NCBI GenBank assembly: GCA_027575765.1
Contig: JANBPT010000146.1
Location: forward strand, 1 to 64,000
Reading direction: 5' to 3'
Length of the DNA stretch: 64,000 bases
Source of the DNA: Tieghemiomyces parasiticus
Taxonomy: Eukaryota > Kickxellomycota > Dimargaritomycetes > Dimargaritales > Dimargaritaceae
Each line of letters starts with the position of its first letter. Position 1 is the stretch's first letter. Both the position numbers and the translations under genes were made by a program. Of the stretch, positions 22,115 to 34,700 are shown in pieces. Under the pieces are notes generated by a model, which worked only from the letters and a program-made list of their open reading frames with translations, was not told the origin of the DNA and made no database searches.

Positions 22115-22475
22115 AATCCCCTTGGCGTTCCAGTCCCACATGGTGCTGGCCAATACGGTTGGCTAAGCCGGCATGCTACCAGATTTTGCTAGAATTCGAA
22201 ACGGTGACGACAGGCGGTTGGCCGTGGTTCGGGTCCATAGGCGTAGCTCCTACAAGTGAACCAAAATTCTTTGACCCCGTACCTCCCCCTTCGACATGAT
22301 ATATATCCCAAATGAGTTCACACGTATTCTATTGCTAACGCGGAGGCCAACATACTATGAACACTTTATTAGTTGAGAAATACTGAAGAGGTGCGGTGAC
22401 ATGTCAGTACAGGAACATCGACGACTAGAATGGCGAAGGGGTAAAGACTAATGGCTCGGACCTGCCATACCGTTA
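22115..22475. other. Convergent spacer after the LMBR1-family gene
   Basis: This 361-base stretch separates the stop codons of two convergent genes and presumably contains both 3' ends. I see no gene, hairpin or repeat in it. Confidence 0.5.
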
Positions 22476-23384
22476 TCACAAGCTGACGGTTGGGTCATCA
22501 CTATAGTCGTAGGTATTTTTGGCCCAACATTCGGTGGACAACACGGCTTTGTGCGAGGGCAACTTGTTGAAGTCGGCGAAATACTTAGTATTGCTCTGGG
22601 AAAACACGTAGATGCCGATGCTGCCGGGCTCGGTAAACTGACCCTCGATAGAGAGGCATCCGTTGTGGATCTCGCCATTAGCGAGTTTCATGCCGACCAA
22701 GAACTCCACATATACCTTCTGGCCCATCTCAAAGTCGGCTGACGCAGCGCTGGTGAACGGGTAAAGTTCGCCCCCTCGCTGGCCCAGGGGCATTTTGGTA
22801 CCGGTGATATAACACCCGTACGGCTCCGTCTCGGTGACTCCACTAAAGATGGTCAGCCAGATGCTTCCGAATGCACGGCCGGACCCATATTGCATTAGCT
22901 CGTTGACGAACCCACGGGGAAGGCTTAGGGTTTCACCTTTCGACGCGCCGCAGAGGTTAATAACTGTATCATTGGCCTGGCCTGCATGTAGCTCGGTGAA
23001 GGCGCTAAAGTACTGCGCGATCTTCTTATGGTTACTGGTATCATCGAGGTAACCGGGGGGCGGCGTGTCATAAAGACCAGATGAAGTAGTGGTGGCAACG
23101 GCGGAGGTGATAGCAGTGGCGGAGCCGCTTGGTGGTTTAGTGGTCGAGGAGCTCGACAACGATGCAACGGAAGCGGGGTCGTTCGACAACTGTGCGGCCG
23201 AGACAGGGTCGCTCGAGGAGCTCGGCGCAAGGGAGGCGGCCTGGGGCCCGGAAGGTACGGCCTCGGCGACTACCGAGCCGGTGGGACCCGTAGGAGGCGT
23301 GTCGCTTGACTGGGCATGTACAGCCTGGCTTGCAAGTGCGAAGACTAACAGTAGCGTAAGTTTTCGATGACAGAGAAGGTACAT
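22476..23384 (-). CDS. Secreted protein with Ser/Thr/Pro linker and barrel-like domain
   Basis: A 302-residue predicted extracellular protein. ATG at 23384 begins a strong signal peptide (KLTLLLVFALASQAVHA, cleavage likely before QSSD). Residues ~25–115 form a Ser/Thr/Pro/Ala linker likely to be O-glycosylated. The remainder aligns along its whole length with the secreted protein at 13930–14562: FSAFTELH with FDSAFSSLH, NLCGASKGETLSLP with TVCTAGSVGPTTTLQVP, GCYITGT with ACYTKGG, ELYPFTS with LEPFVS, GEIHNGCLS with VQNHSGVLL, and GSIGIYVFSQSNTKYF with GTLAIYTYSPENAHYL. The NGEIHNGC text recalls double-psi beta-barrel/3D-type fungal secreted domains, although the acidic residues that usually follow HNGC are not evident. 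A TATATAAC-like element lies about 490 bases upstream, so its use is uncertain. A wall-binding or effector-like role is inference. Confidence 0.78.
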   Translation of the reverse strand: MYLLCHRKLTLLLVFALASQAVHAQSSDTPPTGPTGSVVAEAVPSGPQAASLAPSSSSDPVSAAQLSNDPASVASLSSSSTTKPPSGSATAITSAVATTTSSGLYDTPPPGYLDDTSNHKKIAQYFSAFTELHAGQANDTVINLCGASKGETLSLPRGFVNELMQYGSGRAFGSIWLTIFSGVTETEPYGCYITGTKMPLGQRGGELYPFTSAASADFEMGQKVYVEFLVGMKLANGEIHNGCLSIEGQFTEPGSIGIYVFSQSNTKYFADFNKLPSHKAVLSTECWAKNTYDYSDDPTVSL

Positions 23385-26300
23385 GGTAAAGAGAAATACT
23401 TAGCCTTAAACGACTCGATTTTTTTTTAACTGACGATTACGAAGCAATATGCTTGGAGTGGATACTAAATAGCTAGCTAATAGCGTACAGCGGGAAGCGG
23501 GGATAATCAATCAGGAATCAGTGCGTTAACAAGCCAGTCACCTCTGTGTCGGATGCCAAGTGGTATACAGGTCCGTGCGAGCAAAATGGTCTGCAGGGCA
23601 CGAAAAGAACACGGCAAAGTCGAACAGGTAAAGAGGCGACAGCCACAGAAGGACGTACCACAGTGTAACCGAAAAATATTTCTCGTTAAAAGGCCACGGT
23701 CGTCAGGCTGGTAGGGCGATAGAAACGCAGCGGAATTGTCAACTGTCGGTGGTGCAGACAGGGCGCGCAACTACGAGTCAACGAAGAATGAGACCGGTCG
23801 GAAATAGAGAATCTTCGAAATTTTTTGAAAGGTGATAAGACTGTTCGAATGGCTGAGGTGAGGCAGTTGGCCTGTTATATACATAGCCATTTCTCGTGGT
23901 TTAGGAGGGGGGAATTGGGTTAACCATCGCGTCAAATGACCGGATACTACGACGGCCATGGAAAGAAGATGCGAAAGGGGAAGTGAGGGACGTAAACCAG
24001 AAGGCCAATAATGGACTGGGCTCCGCCGAAGGCCAGCGGCGGGGAGGGGAGTGAGGTGACAACAGCGGACGATGGCGCCCCCCAACCTGCATATCCGCTA
24101 AACTACGGTGGGGATCCTAATTTACGTCCACGATGCAAGTGACCCCACAACCCTTACCACAGAGGGGAGGGACAGCGAAACGACCAGCTAAGGAATACGT
24201 ATAGGCATTTTCCCTCCAACCCCTTCTCTATCCCATCCTTTTAACGCTCTACTCGTCCCTGTCGCTAAAAATTACCCCCGGCCCCAGCGCTATTAGCGGG
24301 ACCCTGAGGGCCCGATCGACTTGGCTCACTCCCCCCATTATCGGCGGGCTTGAATGAGGAAGAGGAGTTTCGCAAGTGAAAATATAGAAGGTTGGTGGAT
24401 CATCGCACCCCCCGTCTACCTCCCCGTGGCCGTGGAGCTCAACGGGGCCACCACCAATGTCGATGGTCAAAATTGATGATTTGAGAGGAGGGCTGCCTCT
24501 ATAGCCTTGAATACCGTGAAGAGCCCTGTCTGAAACAAGCCCAGTACCCCGTCGCGGTGCGTGTGTAACGTTTATAGCGAGAACACGATGCATGACAGAA
24601 TACCAGCCATACCAGTATCTGAAATACTTCCCGGCGGTATAAAGGACCTTCAACAGTGATTTTACCACCGCTCTACACGCACTTAAGTGAAAAATCGGAC
24701 CCAAACCTTACCCTCCCGCAACTGCACCGTAGAGTACCCTACCCATCACCACAGCTAATTTGACATGGTTACTTTGCATGTGGGCTAGGGTTGACGGTGA
24801 GTTGAGGATAACATCCCGGATCTATGATTCGTACTAATTTGACGTCGATCCATTAGCCCTACACTTCACTTTGGTTGATTTGCCGATCGGGTTGACAGCT
24901 CGGCCCAGACAATTGCCAATACGTCCACGGCAACGCAACCCTTAAAATTGGTCAGGACTTCCCTTTGTGCGCGTCGCATGAAAAGCAAACCCCGCCTTAT
25001 TTTCACTTTCATAGACTGGCCAACCGCCTCCGTTCGACTGGTTTCGAGGGCCTACAAGTAGACCGTGTCGCCATTGAAATTGAAATCGAGGGCGGGTGTT
25101 TAGACCACTGATTAAATCCTTGAGGCCGACATCGTCATTCGACAGGCTTCGAGACCATCATCCGCCATTATGGAACCAAACGTTGGACCCCTGCGGCCAG
25201 TACATAATGACTGAGCCCGGCGCCGGAGCATCGGAAGCAAGGGAGTGGCAGACCCTACCCCCCCCATCAAGACACGACGTACTCGAGCCATTGTTCGTGT
25301 ATTACGCTTCCTAGACTACCTCTCGGGCTGACTTCCTATTATTTTTAGGTTGAGCGCAGATTATGCTTTCTTTACTTTTTTTTGTTTACACTGCAAGTCC
25401 TGGTCGACGCCTGACGCCCACAAAAGGTCTGAGGGAGAGAAGGAGAGCCGTTCAGACCGGAGCCGGGCTATGTACCCTCAGGGGATCTTTATGTAACCTT
25501 TCTTATGCTGCCCAACAAATATAGTATCCGCAGCCTCACAGGGTTACTTACCGGTCACTAACTTACATCGTGACAGCCCAGCGAAGGTTGTCCGAGCGGA
25601 AGTATCGCTATCCGTGAAGGATAACTGCCATGTAATGTACATGTAGTGCAGTGGGTCGTGGAAGCCTAATGGCTAGGTGAGCTCTTAGGCAGTGCGTGTC
25701 AGAGTATGATTGCAAAACCGTCGTGCAAATACGATGGAGCCCCACAGCATTTGTTGAATTTATTGAACTCCGGCCGGTACTATGTAATTCGTACTGTAGG
25801 TTTCTGTGGTGTGCGACGCCGACTTCCGTGAAGCGCTTTACCTCACCAGTATGAAGCCATCAGGAGTAGCCGAACAGCTGTGAAAATCGCCAGCCCATGA
25901 CAATAGAAACTCTTCACCGACTGGGCTTCATCAGCATCACCCCCATGATTCGCTGATAGATTGCCGGTCGTTCTTGCACCATCCGACATCAATACGAGGC
26001 AACTCGGCCGCAATTGTGCACCTGAATCATCGTAATCTCCGAATAATTGCGCTCCCTGGTGCGCTAGGGGTGACACCTTTAGGTATCCTCTGGGTGGTCA
26101 ATTCACCGGTGTGTATATTTAACGCGCAGTTTCGTCGCCTTATTTCGTGATCATCAGGTGTTTAACAACGATCCCCAGTTCAGTGTATCTCTTTATATTT
26201 ACAATCTCCCCACTACAGCTATGCCTCTGGAGCTCTTCGCTTCAACGTTCCAGTGTGAGCACCTTAATTTACCCGCCTGGCCTCTCCTCGCTCCTCATAT

Positions 26301-28134
26301 TTTGCTGTTCGCGCCCTCGACTGTGGGCCCAGCAGGCCCTCAAGTCTCCTACCCCGACCCCCGCTTCTCATATTCGCCACTTCCATTGCCTTGCTCAATT
26401 ATGGAACGCTTCAGCTAACGCTTCCCCATCGGCCACGCCTTTTTTCTAAGTTAAAACAGCTCTTTTAACTATAACTGGCTGTCAACATCGTTTTTCTAAT
26501 GACCAATTCACAATGGTTCTGGTAGATACCCCGACTGTATCGGCTCACGTCTATTTTTGGCCACGGATGGTCCAAGTTATTGAGAGTTGCCGAACAGTAC
26601 CGAGCCGCCAGCTGATGGTCAATCTTTGGATTGACATATCCCCCAAGGCCAACCCGTACAATTACAATCTAGCCCGTCACGCCTACAAGTCGGATTGCTG
26701 ATGACCATCGCTGCTTCACCCTAAGTAAGAGCCCATACAACATAGCGGAGATAGACTAGCAGAGTGTCGTGTGAGAACGGATCACCCGATGGATTAGTGA
26801 AGGCCAAAGAACTCCCGACTGGCTTACATAGAGAGTACTGTCTTTGGCCGAGTAAGGCAATGTCGCCTTGTAGGTTGGAATATTCGTAATTGGAAGTTCT
26901 ATAATGTCTAACCTTCATTCAGCGCCCTCGCAGCGGCCGCCAGCATCCCAAATCGAATACATTGGGCTGGGTGGGCTTCGTCTATATACGCCCAATAACC
27001 GTCCCCGTCCCCTCCAGTTCGACGCTGGAGGGAAAAACGCGGCTGGTCACTGAGTAGTGATTTCCACTGCGTTGACGGCGTAGCAACACTGTCAAGCAGA
27101 TATATTACTTGGACTCGACATGTGGTGGATACTATTTTAACTGCAAGCGGTAAGCACGCTTCTGGGCTACCGTTGCGCCGAATTGGTTAGAATACATTAG
27201 TTTTGCCAGTAGCTGCGTTATGTGAAGCATCCGCATTTTGAAACCGTCCGGTTATGGGTTCGACGACCTGGTGTTTACTTCCATCGCTGATCAGATTTTC
27301 CCGTCAGTATCGATTAGGTGAGCGTGGCAGCGAACGAAATAAATACACGACATGCATTGGTCAGTTCGACCGCACTCCAAGTGAGGATTTACCGTACGGG
27401 TCTGGTAAGCAGTACGTCTTCCCATGACGAGGCCTCCGACAGGTTACCTGTGAACCCCGAGAGGCCTGTGCCGCAAGGTTTGATCTCCCACCCAGCTGCT
27501 CTTTCGGGCATGCATAAATGTTACATGGACAGCTTAGCGGCCAGGTCCTGATCAACCAGGGGGATGACACCATTCTAGGAACCCGTGTTTAAGGATGACA
27601 CCGGCGTCTGAAGAAAGAACAGAGCCATATGGTTATTTCACAGCAAATCGATGATACTCAGTATCGCAACTAGAGGATAAGTACGTCTAGCCTCAGCCGT
27701 TTCATCTCGATCGCTCTCCACAGGTCGCTGGTCTTGATGGTGCTGAACCGTGCCGAAGCCTGACTTGCCAGCTGGTCGACTATACCCACGGTTCAGGCTG
27801 AATTTATAGGCATTGTTCCCATTGGGGAGTACATAGCATGGGGCCAATCCGGCACCCCTCTTGGCCATGGGCGGCTGTGTAGTGATGGTAGGTACCTGTG
27901 AGGTCTTATCTGATTCCTAATTGTATGTCGCTTGACCCACCATCACATCAAATATAACTTGTCAGTTGAAATATTATGGAGCACATTGTTATAGTCGCCG
28001 ATTTCGGGCGGTCGTTTTCACCTATAATGCACCAATCAGAGTGGCGTGGCCCCCTGCTGGCTGTTTCTAACTGAGCCGGATACAGCGAGTGGTTCCTGCA
28101 TCCATGTTTTACTTAAATCGCATCAGTGGAAATC
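23385..28134. other. Gene-free spacer, 4.7 kb
   Basis: The proximal part (23385–24120) should be the promoter and leader of the minus-strand secreted-protein gene; a minus-strand TATATAAC lies at 23881–23874. A 151-codon minus frame at 24249–24704 has no recognisable content and no coding-type composition. Nothing else in this stretch supports a gene, RNA or repeat. Confidence 0.5.
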
Positions 28135-29231
28135 TAAATGATGTATATTTATAATAATTTTCGTCATAATATAAACACGACGGGGCCTTCCTAGTCAGCT
28201 ATCGATGCAGGCTCGAAAACCACTTGGCTGAAACCTGGCAAGCTTTAATTTACAGGCGTCCACAGCCACCTTTAGGGCGGAGGGGTTCTTATCGCACAGC
28301 CTCCGCTTGACATCCCCGAACGGCTAGAAGTCGCAGTGGGCTGGAACAGAACTGTAGGTACCGGCTGTAAGAAAATTGACTCTGGTACCGGATATGTTGG
28401 CATGGGCGGCTGTGGCGCAATGTAGCGATGTATTATCGTAGTAGAGGTGCGGAGGATGACAGTCCAAGCTCTCGCATGCCTTTTCCCAGGTCTGTAACTT
28501 GAGTTCAACACCACACATTATGTAGTAGATGGCGGGAGCCTTGGGACTGAGTGGAGGGAGGCTTGATTCTCAGAAGTAACATGTCACGCCTGGCGATAAA
28601 AATGTCGGCACTACTTTGGGTGTGGTATGGCCTTGGCGGGTCTCAGTTGGGACAGGGCCGCCTTTAGGGCACCACCTCTAGCAACTAGAGTCAGCAGGAG
28701 GATCATAGAGGTACATCCAAGACTCGTCGCCTGTGACGATGGGGTCCAACTGGTAGTCGCTGGCCCCCGCCTAGCTTCTCCAGGAACTTGGAGGTTGAAC
28801 TTATCCACTGAAGACGCTGGTAGTCGGTGAGGTCATGGGCGATCCAACAATCGAAATAGCTTTACAGCCCCAGGTCTCTGCGCAGGACAGTGTTCATAGT
28901 ACTAGGGGTAGTATGGCAGACGTGGGCTACTTGATCAGTAGCCAGTCGAGAGTCTTCCTCCGACAGTTTAAGAAGTATGGCCCCGCAAAGTTCACCAATA
29001 TTTTCTGACGGGCGGCCAAACCAAATCCCACTCTGAAAGGAGCAGTGACCTATACAGAAGTGAGCTAGCCACTTGACGGTAACAGGCCAAGGGGAAGTCA
29101 AATTCTGTGTGCTGGTAACTTCAAATATAATATAATCCGTCTTGTGGCCCTCGTAATAAAGATAAAACGTAAGGACTCGCACATCAGAATTGGTAAATTT
29201 GGTGGAGATGAGGCTTCCGAAGTTGACATGA
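28135..29231 (-). pseudogene. Decayed mariner (DD34D) transposase
   Basis: Read on the minus strand through several stops and at least one frameshift, this stretch follows a mariner transposase from end to end. The N-terminal part has the helix-turn-helix region with GRPSENI, then a second helical region ending RRDLGL before a TAA. Reading through, WIAHDLTDYQR matches the family's W-V-P-H-x-LT segment. The catalytic block follows: IVTGDESWMYLYDPP (first Asp), then YYDNTSLHC (second Asp), then SSVPAHCDF (third Asp), with exactly 34 residues between the second and third. Family-like text continues to FRACIDS. Stops occur at about 28862, 28680, 28572 and 28325, and a frameshift lies near 28755. 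The element is dead. Mariners move by cut-and-paste at TA sites, so this marks an old insertion. TIRs are not certain. Confidence 0.85.
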
Positions 29232-31399
29232 TAAAGAGATATAATGGCAAATTTTCATTTTTCGTCTTGGATGTTTCTAGACCTCACATACAGCATCAAT
29301 GTATGAGACCTCAAGCTATGCTTGCCGTGGGGATTTTGATGTACCTATGTTACATATACGGCGTAGCTAGGTAAAACTAAGATATCCCTAGTTACGGTCA
29401 GGTCCTCACAGTACCCAAGTGCTAGCCGCCTGAACCTGGGCGTCACAATCTAACCAGCCGACCCCACCTCATAATCAATGAACGCTGGTACGCTAGAAGC
29501 GAAGTTAATGCTCTTCATGGCGCGCCCGTTACCTCTTTTGGGACCGTGATGGGATCGAATTACACAGGGTGCATGATTTATTTATCTTTCACAAGGCAGA
29601 AGATATACGATCACTGCTCGGAGGCGGGCGTTCCCTGAGCAGAGACGAGTGCGTAAGCTAGACCTCGAAGACCCCTCCGTCGAAGCACATCATCTTGTAC
29701 AACGATGCCTGCGACCGCCACCTAAATTGCTTATGGCCGCTAGTGCTGTAAAGTGGTAACAATAGCAGGCCAGCGCCCGAGGGACTTGGGCTATCGCATT
29801 GAAACTCGGCTCCTTTTCAGTACCACAGGTACCTAACCAAGCGCCGTGGGCCCATCAGCCCATGCACATCGCGAGGACCATCTGAATAAGGCTAGGGCCT
29901 ATCATGATACCCGTGGTTTTCCGAGAAAGTGGTGGACGGTAGATAGTACAGTCGGGGTAGTTTTGAGCCACCGTGTGTGACGGTGGAGAAAGGTGGAAGT
30001 CAAGGCACCGTGACGGAACCCATTCCGGGCCAACGACGCGATTCAGTACGCCGCCCCCTTTACTTCGACAGTTGGGGGTAAAAGGGCTCTTTAGAAGGAA
30101 TTCGACCTACATGAGAGTCGGCGTTTAAGAAAAGTGCTTCGACCCGGAGATCGATCCGATAAAGCGTCTTTAAACGCCAGTACTTAAGAGTGCGGAGAAA
30201 ATATGGCGCCTTTTTTGTTAATAAAATGTGGTGGTCGGTATGAACGTGTCCCAACTCCTCACGCGGTTGTCAAAGTTTCTAACAGGACGTGACGAGTCAG
30301 TTCTGTACGGAGCGAGTTGAGACGACAAGTAGGATACAGCGCAGAAAATGCTAGACCTTCCTTCCTAACTACTGCCTAGAGATGAGTCTCAGGCCGGGTT
30401 GCTCTCTTTTGCTTCCAACTCAATGGGCACCCCAATTTAACGCGATCTGATGTGAACCCTTGCCTCATAGTAGGGATGGACTAAAGTGGCATTAGCTGTT
30501 AGTTTTTGATACGCCAACCCAATCTAGCCTCGTAATTGAATACCAAAACCCAGCGTCCGAGGGTGAGTCTGTCAGTTGGGTATGGCGGTCTGTCTCCCTG
30601 TTCTCGGCAGTCGGGCTAGGTTCGGCGGGGGGGAGCGCTAATTGTCCCTACATATACGGTAGTTAGACATGGGGCTGTCGCCACCGCTGGGGCGACCTTT
30701 GGAATTTCCCACTCGTGCGACCCATCTGGGTACACCGTGAGCCCCGTCATGGTCTACCGGCGCTAGGGCTTAAAAATGGTAAGCATATGCTACATCGAGC
30801 AGGTGACACTGAGAGAGGCGGACATTGGCTGCAAGATAATCACACGGGATTACTAGGATGAACCTGGGTGGCACTGTGTACCGCGTCCCCCAGTACGATC
30901 GGGTCGTCTAGATAGATTAGATATCAAGGGTCTGTAGGAGGATAGGGAGGGGGACTGTCGCTTTGGCAGGCCAAGCTCTGAAATGTAGTAGGTGTATTAG
31001 CCGCGGTTGTAAGAACCCATGTTCGATCTCAAGCGACCAGAAGCATGTCTAATCTACAAAATCTTGGAGCGTAAATCGATACTACACTGGTGGCTTTTAC
31101 GTGGGTCATTGATTTTGGAGAGACTGGCTACCGTGGCTGTCAGTCAGCCAAAAGAACCCATGTGGACCTCTCTTGGCCCAGGACCAGCCGTGCCATTCGA
31201 CTCAACGCATGGCATTTATCGTATCTCTGTTAAATGGACTGTTTCACGGCATGAATCTGCGCCAACCGTTAATCTTCCGAGCCTTACCGTCAATAGCTTC
31301 GCGGTATACGTCCTGGCGCGATGAAACCTTGTGTCACATCCCCTTCCTCGCTCGTTAATATCAGGATCTTAACCAGCAGCCTCGTACTAGGGTTGGCTG
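29232..31399. other. Gene-free spacer, 2.2 kb
   Basis: No gene is supportable here. It lies between a mariner relic and a retroelement relic on opposite strands and may contain further unrecognisable transposon debris. The open frame at 31019–31324 (101 codons) lacks any convincing motif, although it sits directly upstream of the integrase-like relic in the same orientation. Confidence 0.45.
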
Positions 31400-31775
31400 T
31401 CGTCGCACAGCTGGACGGCTGGATGAGCTTATTCAATTTAAATATACAGTTGGCATAATACCTTACAACATCTATTTCGGTGACCATGCGGTCCCGACTT
31501 GGCCTAAAGGACGGTAAGGCTCTTTGGGGACGCTTCTCTCCGCTCGTAAATGCTTCAACTTTGACCAGCAGCTGGGTGACACGGGGGCACACCTGTACAA
31601 GGGAACTGAGCCCGTCGGCACGTGCATTCTTATTGGTGGACCTTTGGAGAGGCCCCATTACGTGGTGGAACGGTTCCTAAACAAACAAGCGCCTAGTGGT
31701 CGACCGTATAGACTAGAAGGCGGACTAAAACATGAAATATCTCTGTCTGTGAAGCCTCCGTCGTACGGGAGGTAG
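31400..31775 (+). pseudogene. Ty3/gypsy integrase C-terminus and chromodomain relic
   Basis: Two neighbouring fragments in different plus-strand frames fit the end of a chromovirus-type polyprotein. At about 31400–31500 one frame reads LDELIQFKYTVGI, then PYNIYFGDHAVPT, like the integrase segment where an AY…TG…P…I…FG…P pattern occurs. At about 31600–31720 another frame reads GPLERPHYVVERFLNKQAP followed by GRPYRLEGGL, which resembles the start of a Ty3/gypsy chromodomain (Y-x-V-E-x-I-L-D/N-K … G-x-x-x-YLVKWKG), lacking the Trp. The fragments are in the right order and spacing for one element, with a stop and frameshift between them. Reverse transcriptase and LTRs were not found. Family assignment is by motif reading only. 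Confidence 0.45.
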
Positions 31776-34700
31776 CCACTACGTTACACAAACGAGGCTA
31801 GATGCACTATTAACAGGGTAGAGATAAAGGTAGTAGGTGTATCTCACGTTGCACCCTTTCTTCACTTCCCCCCCTTCCTCAGCTCCTCTACGCCCCCTTT
31901 ACGGCCCAGGATTCTGTTGTAATGGCGAACCTTTTTCGAAGCATGATGTATCCTCGCTGGACCTCTCGCAATGACGCGATTCCGGCAATTGATATCGATG
32001 AGCCGATAAGTGAGCACCGGTCTCGGGTTGGGCGTACAAAGCTGAAACTATAAGCGTACAATAGTGTGCTTACAGGCGGATTCGATATCGAAGCCGCAAC
32101 CCCCTGCCACCTTTTCATCATAACTCTCCCCCCTCCCTCCTCCATTTTCTAGGCATACCGCTTAAAAACAGTCTCAATACAGATCGCTAATGAGGCCCTT
32201 GTTAAGCAGGCGGTGATTATACCGCTCATCCGGTTGTCACAATTGATTCCGGCCCAGACGCCACTTGATTGGACGACCTGGTACCTACACGGAGACTGCT
32301 GCTTTCATAACCCATGCGCGGTGGTCTGACTAGGCAGCACGGTGGCGCCCTGTTTCGAGGCTAGGCTGGTCGCACCAGCTGGCTGAGCACCAGTGGATTC
32401 ATCGGGTTTTTTGTCAGTTTATGGCCGGGGATATGGTGGCAGAATAATATAGTAGATGCGGCACGACAGTCCAACCTTTATGCTGAGCTCGAACAGAAAA
32501 AGGGGAGGACAGAAGACGAACACATCTACCTAGCTGCTCGCCGTGACAATTAATTTAACCAAGCCGTAACAATGGTGATGAACGGCTGACCATATGACAC
32601 TCTAATGGCAGATTTGCCGCCCGCGCCCGCATGGCCCAGTACAGATTTAGGCCAAACTTCGAGATCGCCTGGACGTCCATCTCTGCTAGACCCGCTGCAT
32701 AGTTGTACAATTCTCCCTCCTATTACTAATTGTACCGGCTGATAGACTCCTTCGTCTTCGCAGTATGTTTTGTTAGTGATTTATAGTTCTGCCTTTGTAT
32801 CCCTCCTCACTATAGCTGAGCCGCCCACCATCACTGGATATGAACTATTATAAGCCAATCTCGAGCTTTGTTTACGAGGCGTCCAAAGCAGAGGAAGAAT
32901 GCGAGAGTCACCCATTTCGTCGTACATATTCAATCGGCAGTACGCGGAGGGAAGCGGGTCATCTATGAAGCCTACGTAATGTATCCGACATTTTCTCCCT
33001 TTGACGGTTTCACCGGATGAAATGCGGTGACTTTTAGTTGATAAAGTTTGTCCAAGTTGGCCCGTATGGGCGCGAGTGTATTGCGCGCTCAAGCTGTCAA
33101 GCCTTGGCTAAATGAGCCGAAGGACGAGGAAAATGGCATGATATGACTGATCTAGCTGGATTAGAGGGAAAACGCGCGGACATTTACCATCCCCACTTAC
33201 CTTTTAGTTTAGTCAACCGCGTGTGTAGTGTCTGTTTCTTGGAAGCTGGGCGATTCCGCCTCTCACCACCCTAGTAGATCAGCAGGTTCATGTTCATGGC
33301 TTCATAATGCTACGGTACACAGCGGCCAGCCACCACGAACCAGACGCACCGGCCCTAACCAGAAAGGTATCACAAGTGGCACGGGTGGCGGTCCAGAGAA
33401 GGTGAGAGAATGGACGGAGAGACTAAAGGCTGGGACGAGAGGTATACCCAGCGCGTGGCGACGACGACTGTGAATATGGGCCACAGAGGCACTGGTAGCA
33501 CCCTATACCTGCCCCTAACGAATTATTCCTTGACGGCCACAACCCCTCTTTGCCACTGGTTACACTGCCAGCTGCCACCGGGAGTCATTTGATTGTCCCT
33601 TGTGGGCTGTATGCCTTTCCTCTCTCCCGCACCTCGGCAATTCGTCATGTCGTAGCCGAATGGCTCGAGAGGGGAGGTAGTGCACGATTTAACTAGGCCA
33701 CCCATATATCCTACTTCCCAACCTGAAATAGGATGAATAGGCAAGCAAAGGTTAAAGAGAAGAAAGTGGGAACGAGCATGATGAACTTCCCTGCCATATG
33801 GTGGTGCACTAGCTACTAAGCCAGTGTCAAGGAGGCCGACAGTTAACTCTGTCGGGATGATCGATTCGAAGTCACAAAGAGCGATCGACCCCGCTAACGA
33901 TGATTGATTGACACCCACTCGCCCAATCAATTAATATTGCAGGAGGTTGGCTCGGCCCAACATATTGGTCATGCGGCCTCTAATCTGTCTGTCTCCATAT
34001 TCCGAAATTACCAACCATTGACTTGTTCATCCACAAAGAAAAACTCATCCCTCTTGTCATATTCTTGTTCCCTCGCATTGAGTCACCACTACCATACGTT
34101 GGGACTAACGATGCGATTGTGTGACCCCAAGAGATATGCCCCGCTAAAACAATGGACGAATAAAATAGAACAGGACAATGAATACCAAAACTGTATGATC
34201 GCAGCGATAGATAGATGATGATGTGTGAACTAGAGGATTATCGTCCAAGTGACGACGGCTTGAGTCGATTCTATCGTTTGAATGAGGACAGAGGGAGGTC
34301 ATCCGCGATTATTCAACGACACTTGAAACTCGGCCTACCGCAAATCATTTCCAAAAAAAAAAAACTCACTTGCGTAGCCCATCAACATGCGGCCCGAGGG
34401 ACCATCACATGCTGAGCAGGGCGAAGAAGGAGATGTCTCATAAATTCTTTGACCTACTTGTTTACAATATCATCATGATAAATCATCAACTGGCTAGGTG
34501 TATCCGCCAATAGACACACTAGCAGACGTGACCGTATGTCATGAGTTTTAGAGAACTTCACTTGACTAGCAGGATACTCGTCGACGAACAGTGGCTTCGT
34601 GAAGGGTGTCCTCCGAAAACAAAAGACTGTGTGACCCCATCCTCCTTCTTTCCTTCCATGACAGCCTATAAGCAGCTACTGCTAAACACAAGTGGCACCT

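Noticed and set aside
24249..24704. 151-codon minus-strand frame
   Set aside because: No recognisable domain or coding composition, and no plausible neighbouring exons.
33523..33930. 135-codon minus-strand frame
   Set aside because: No family content; within the gene desert and best explained as chance.
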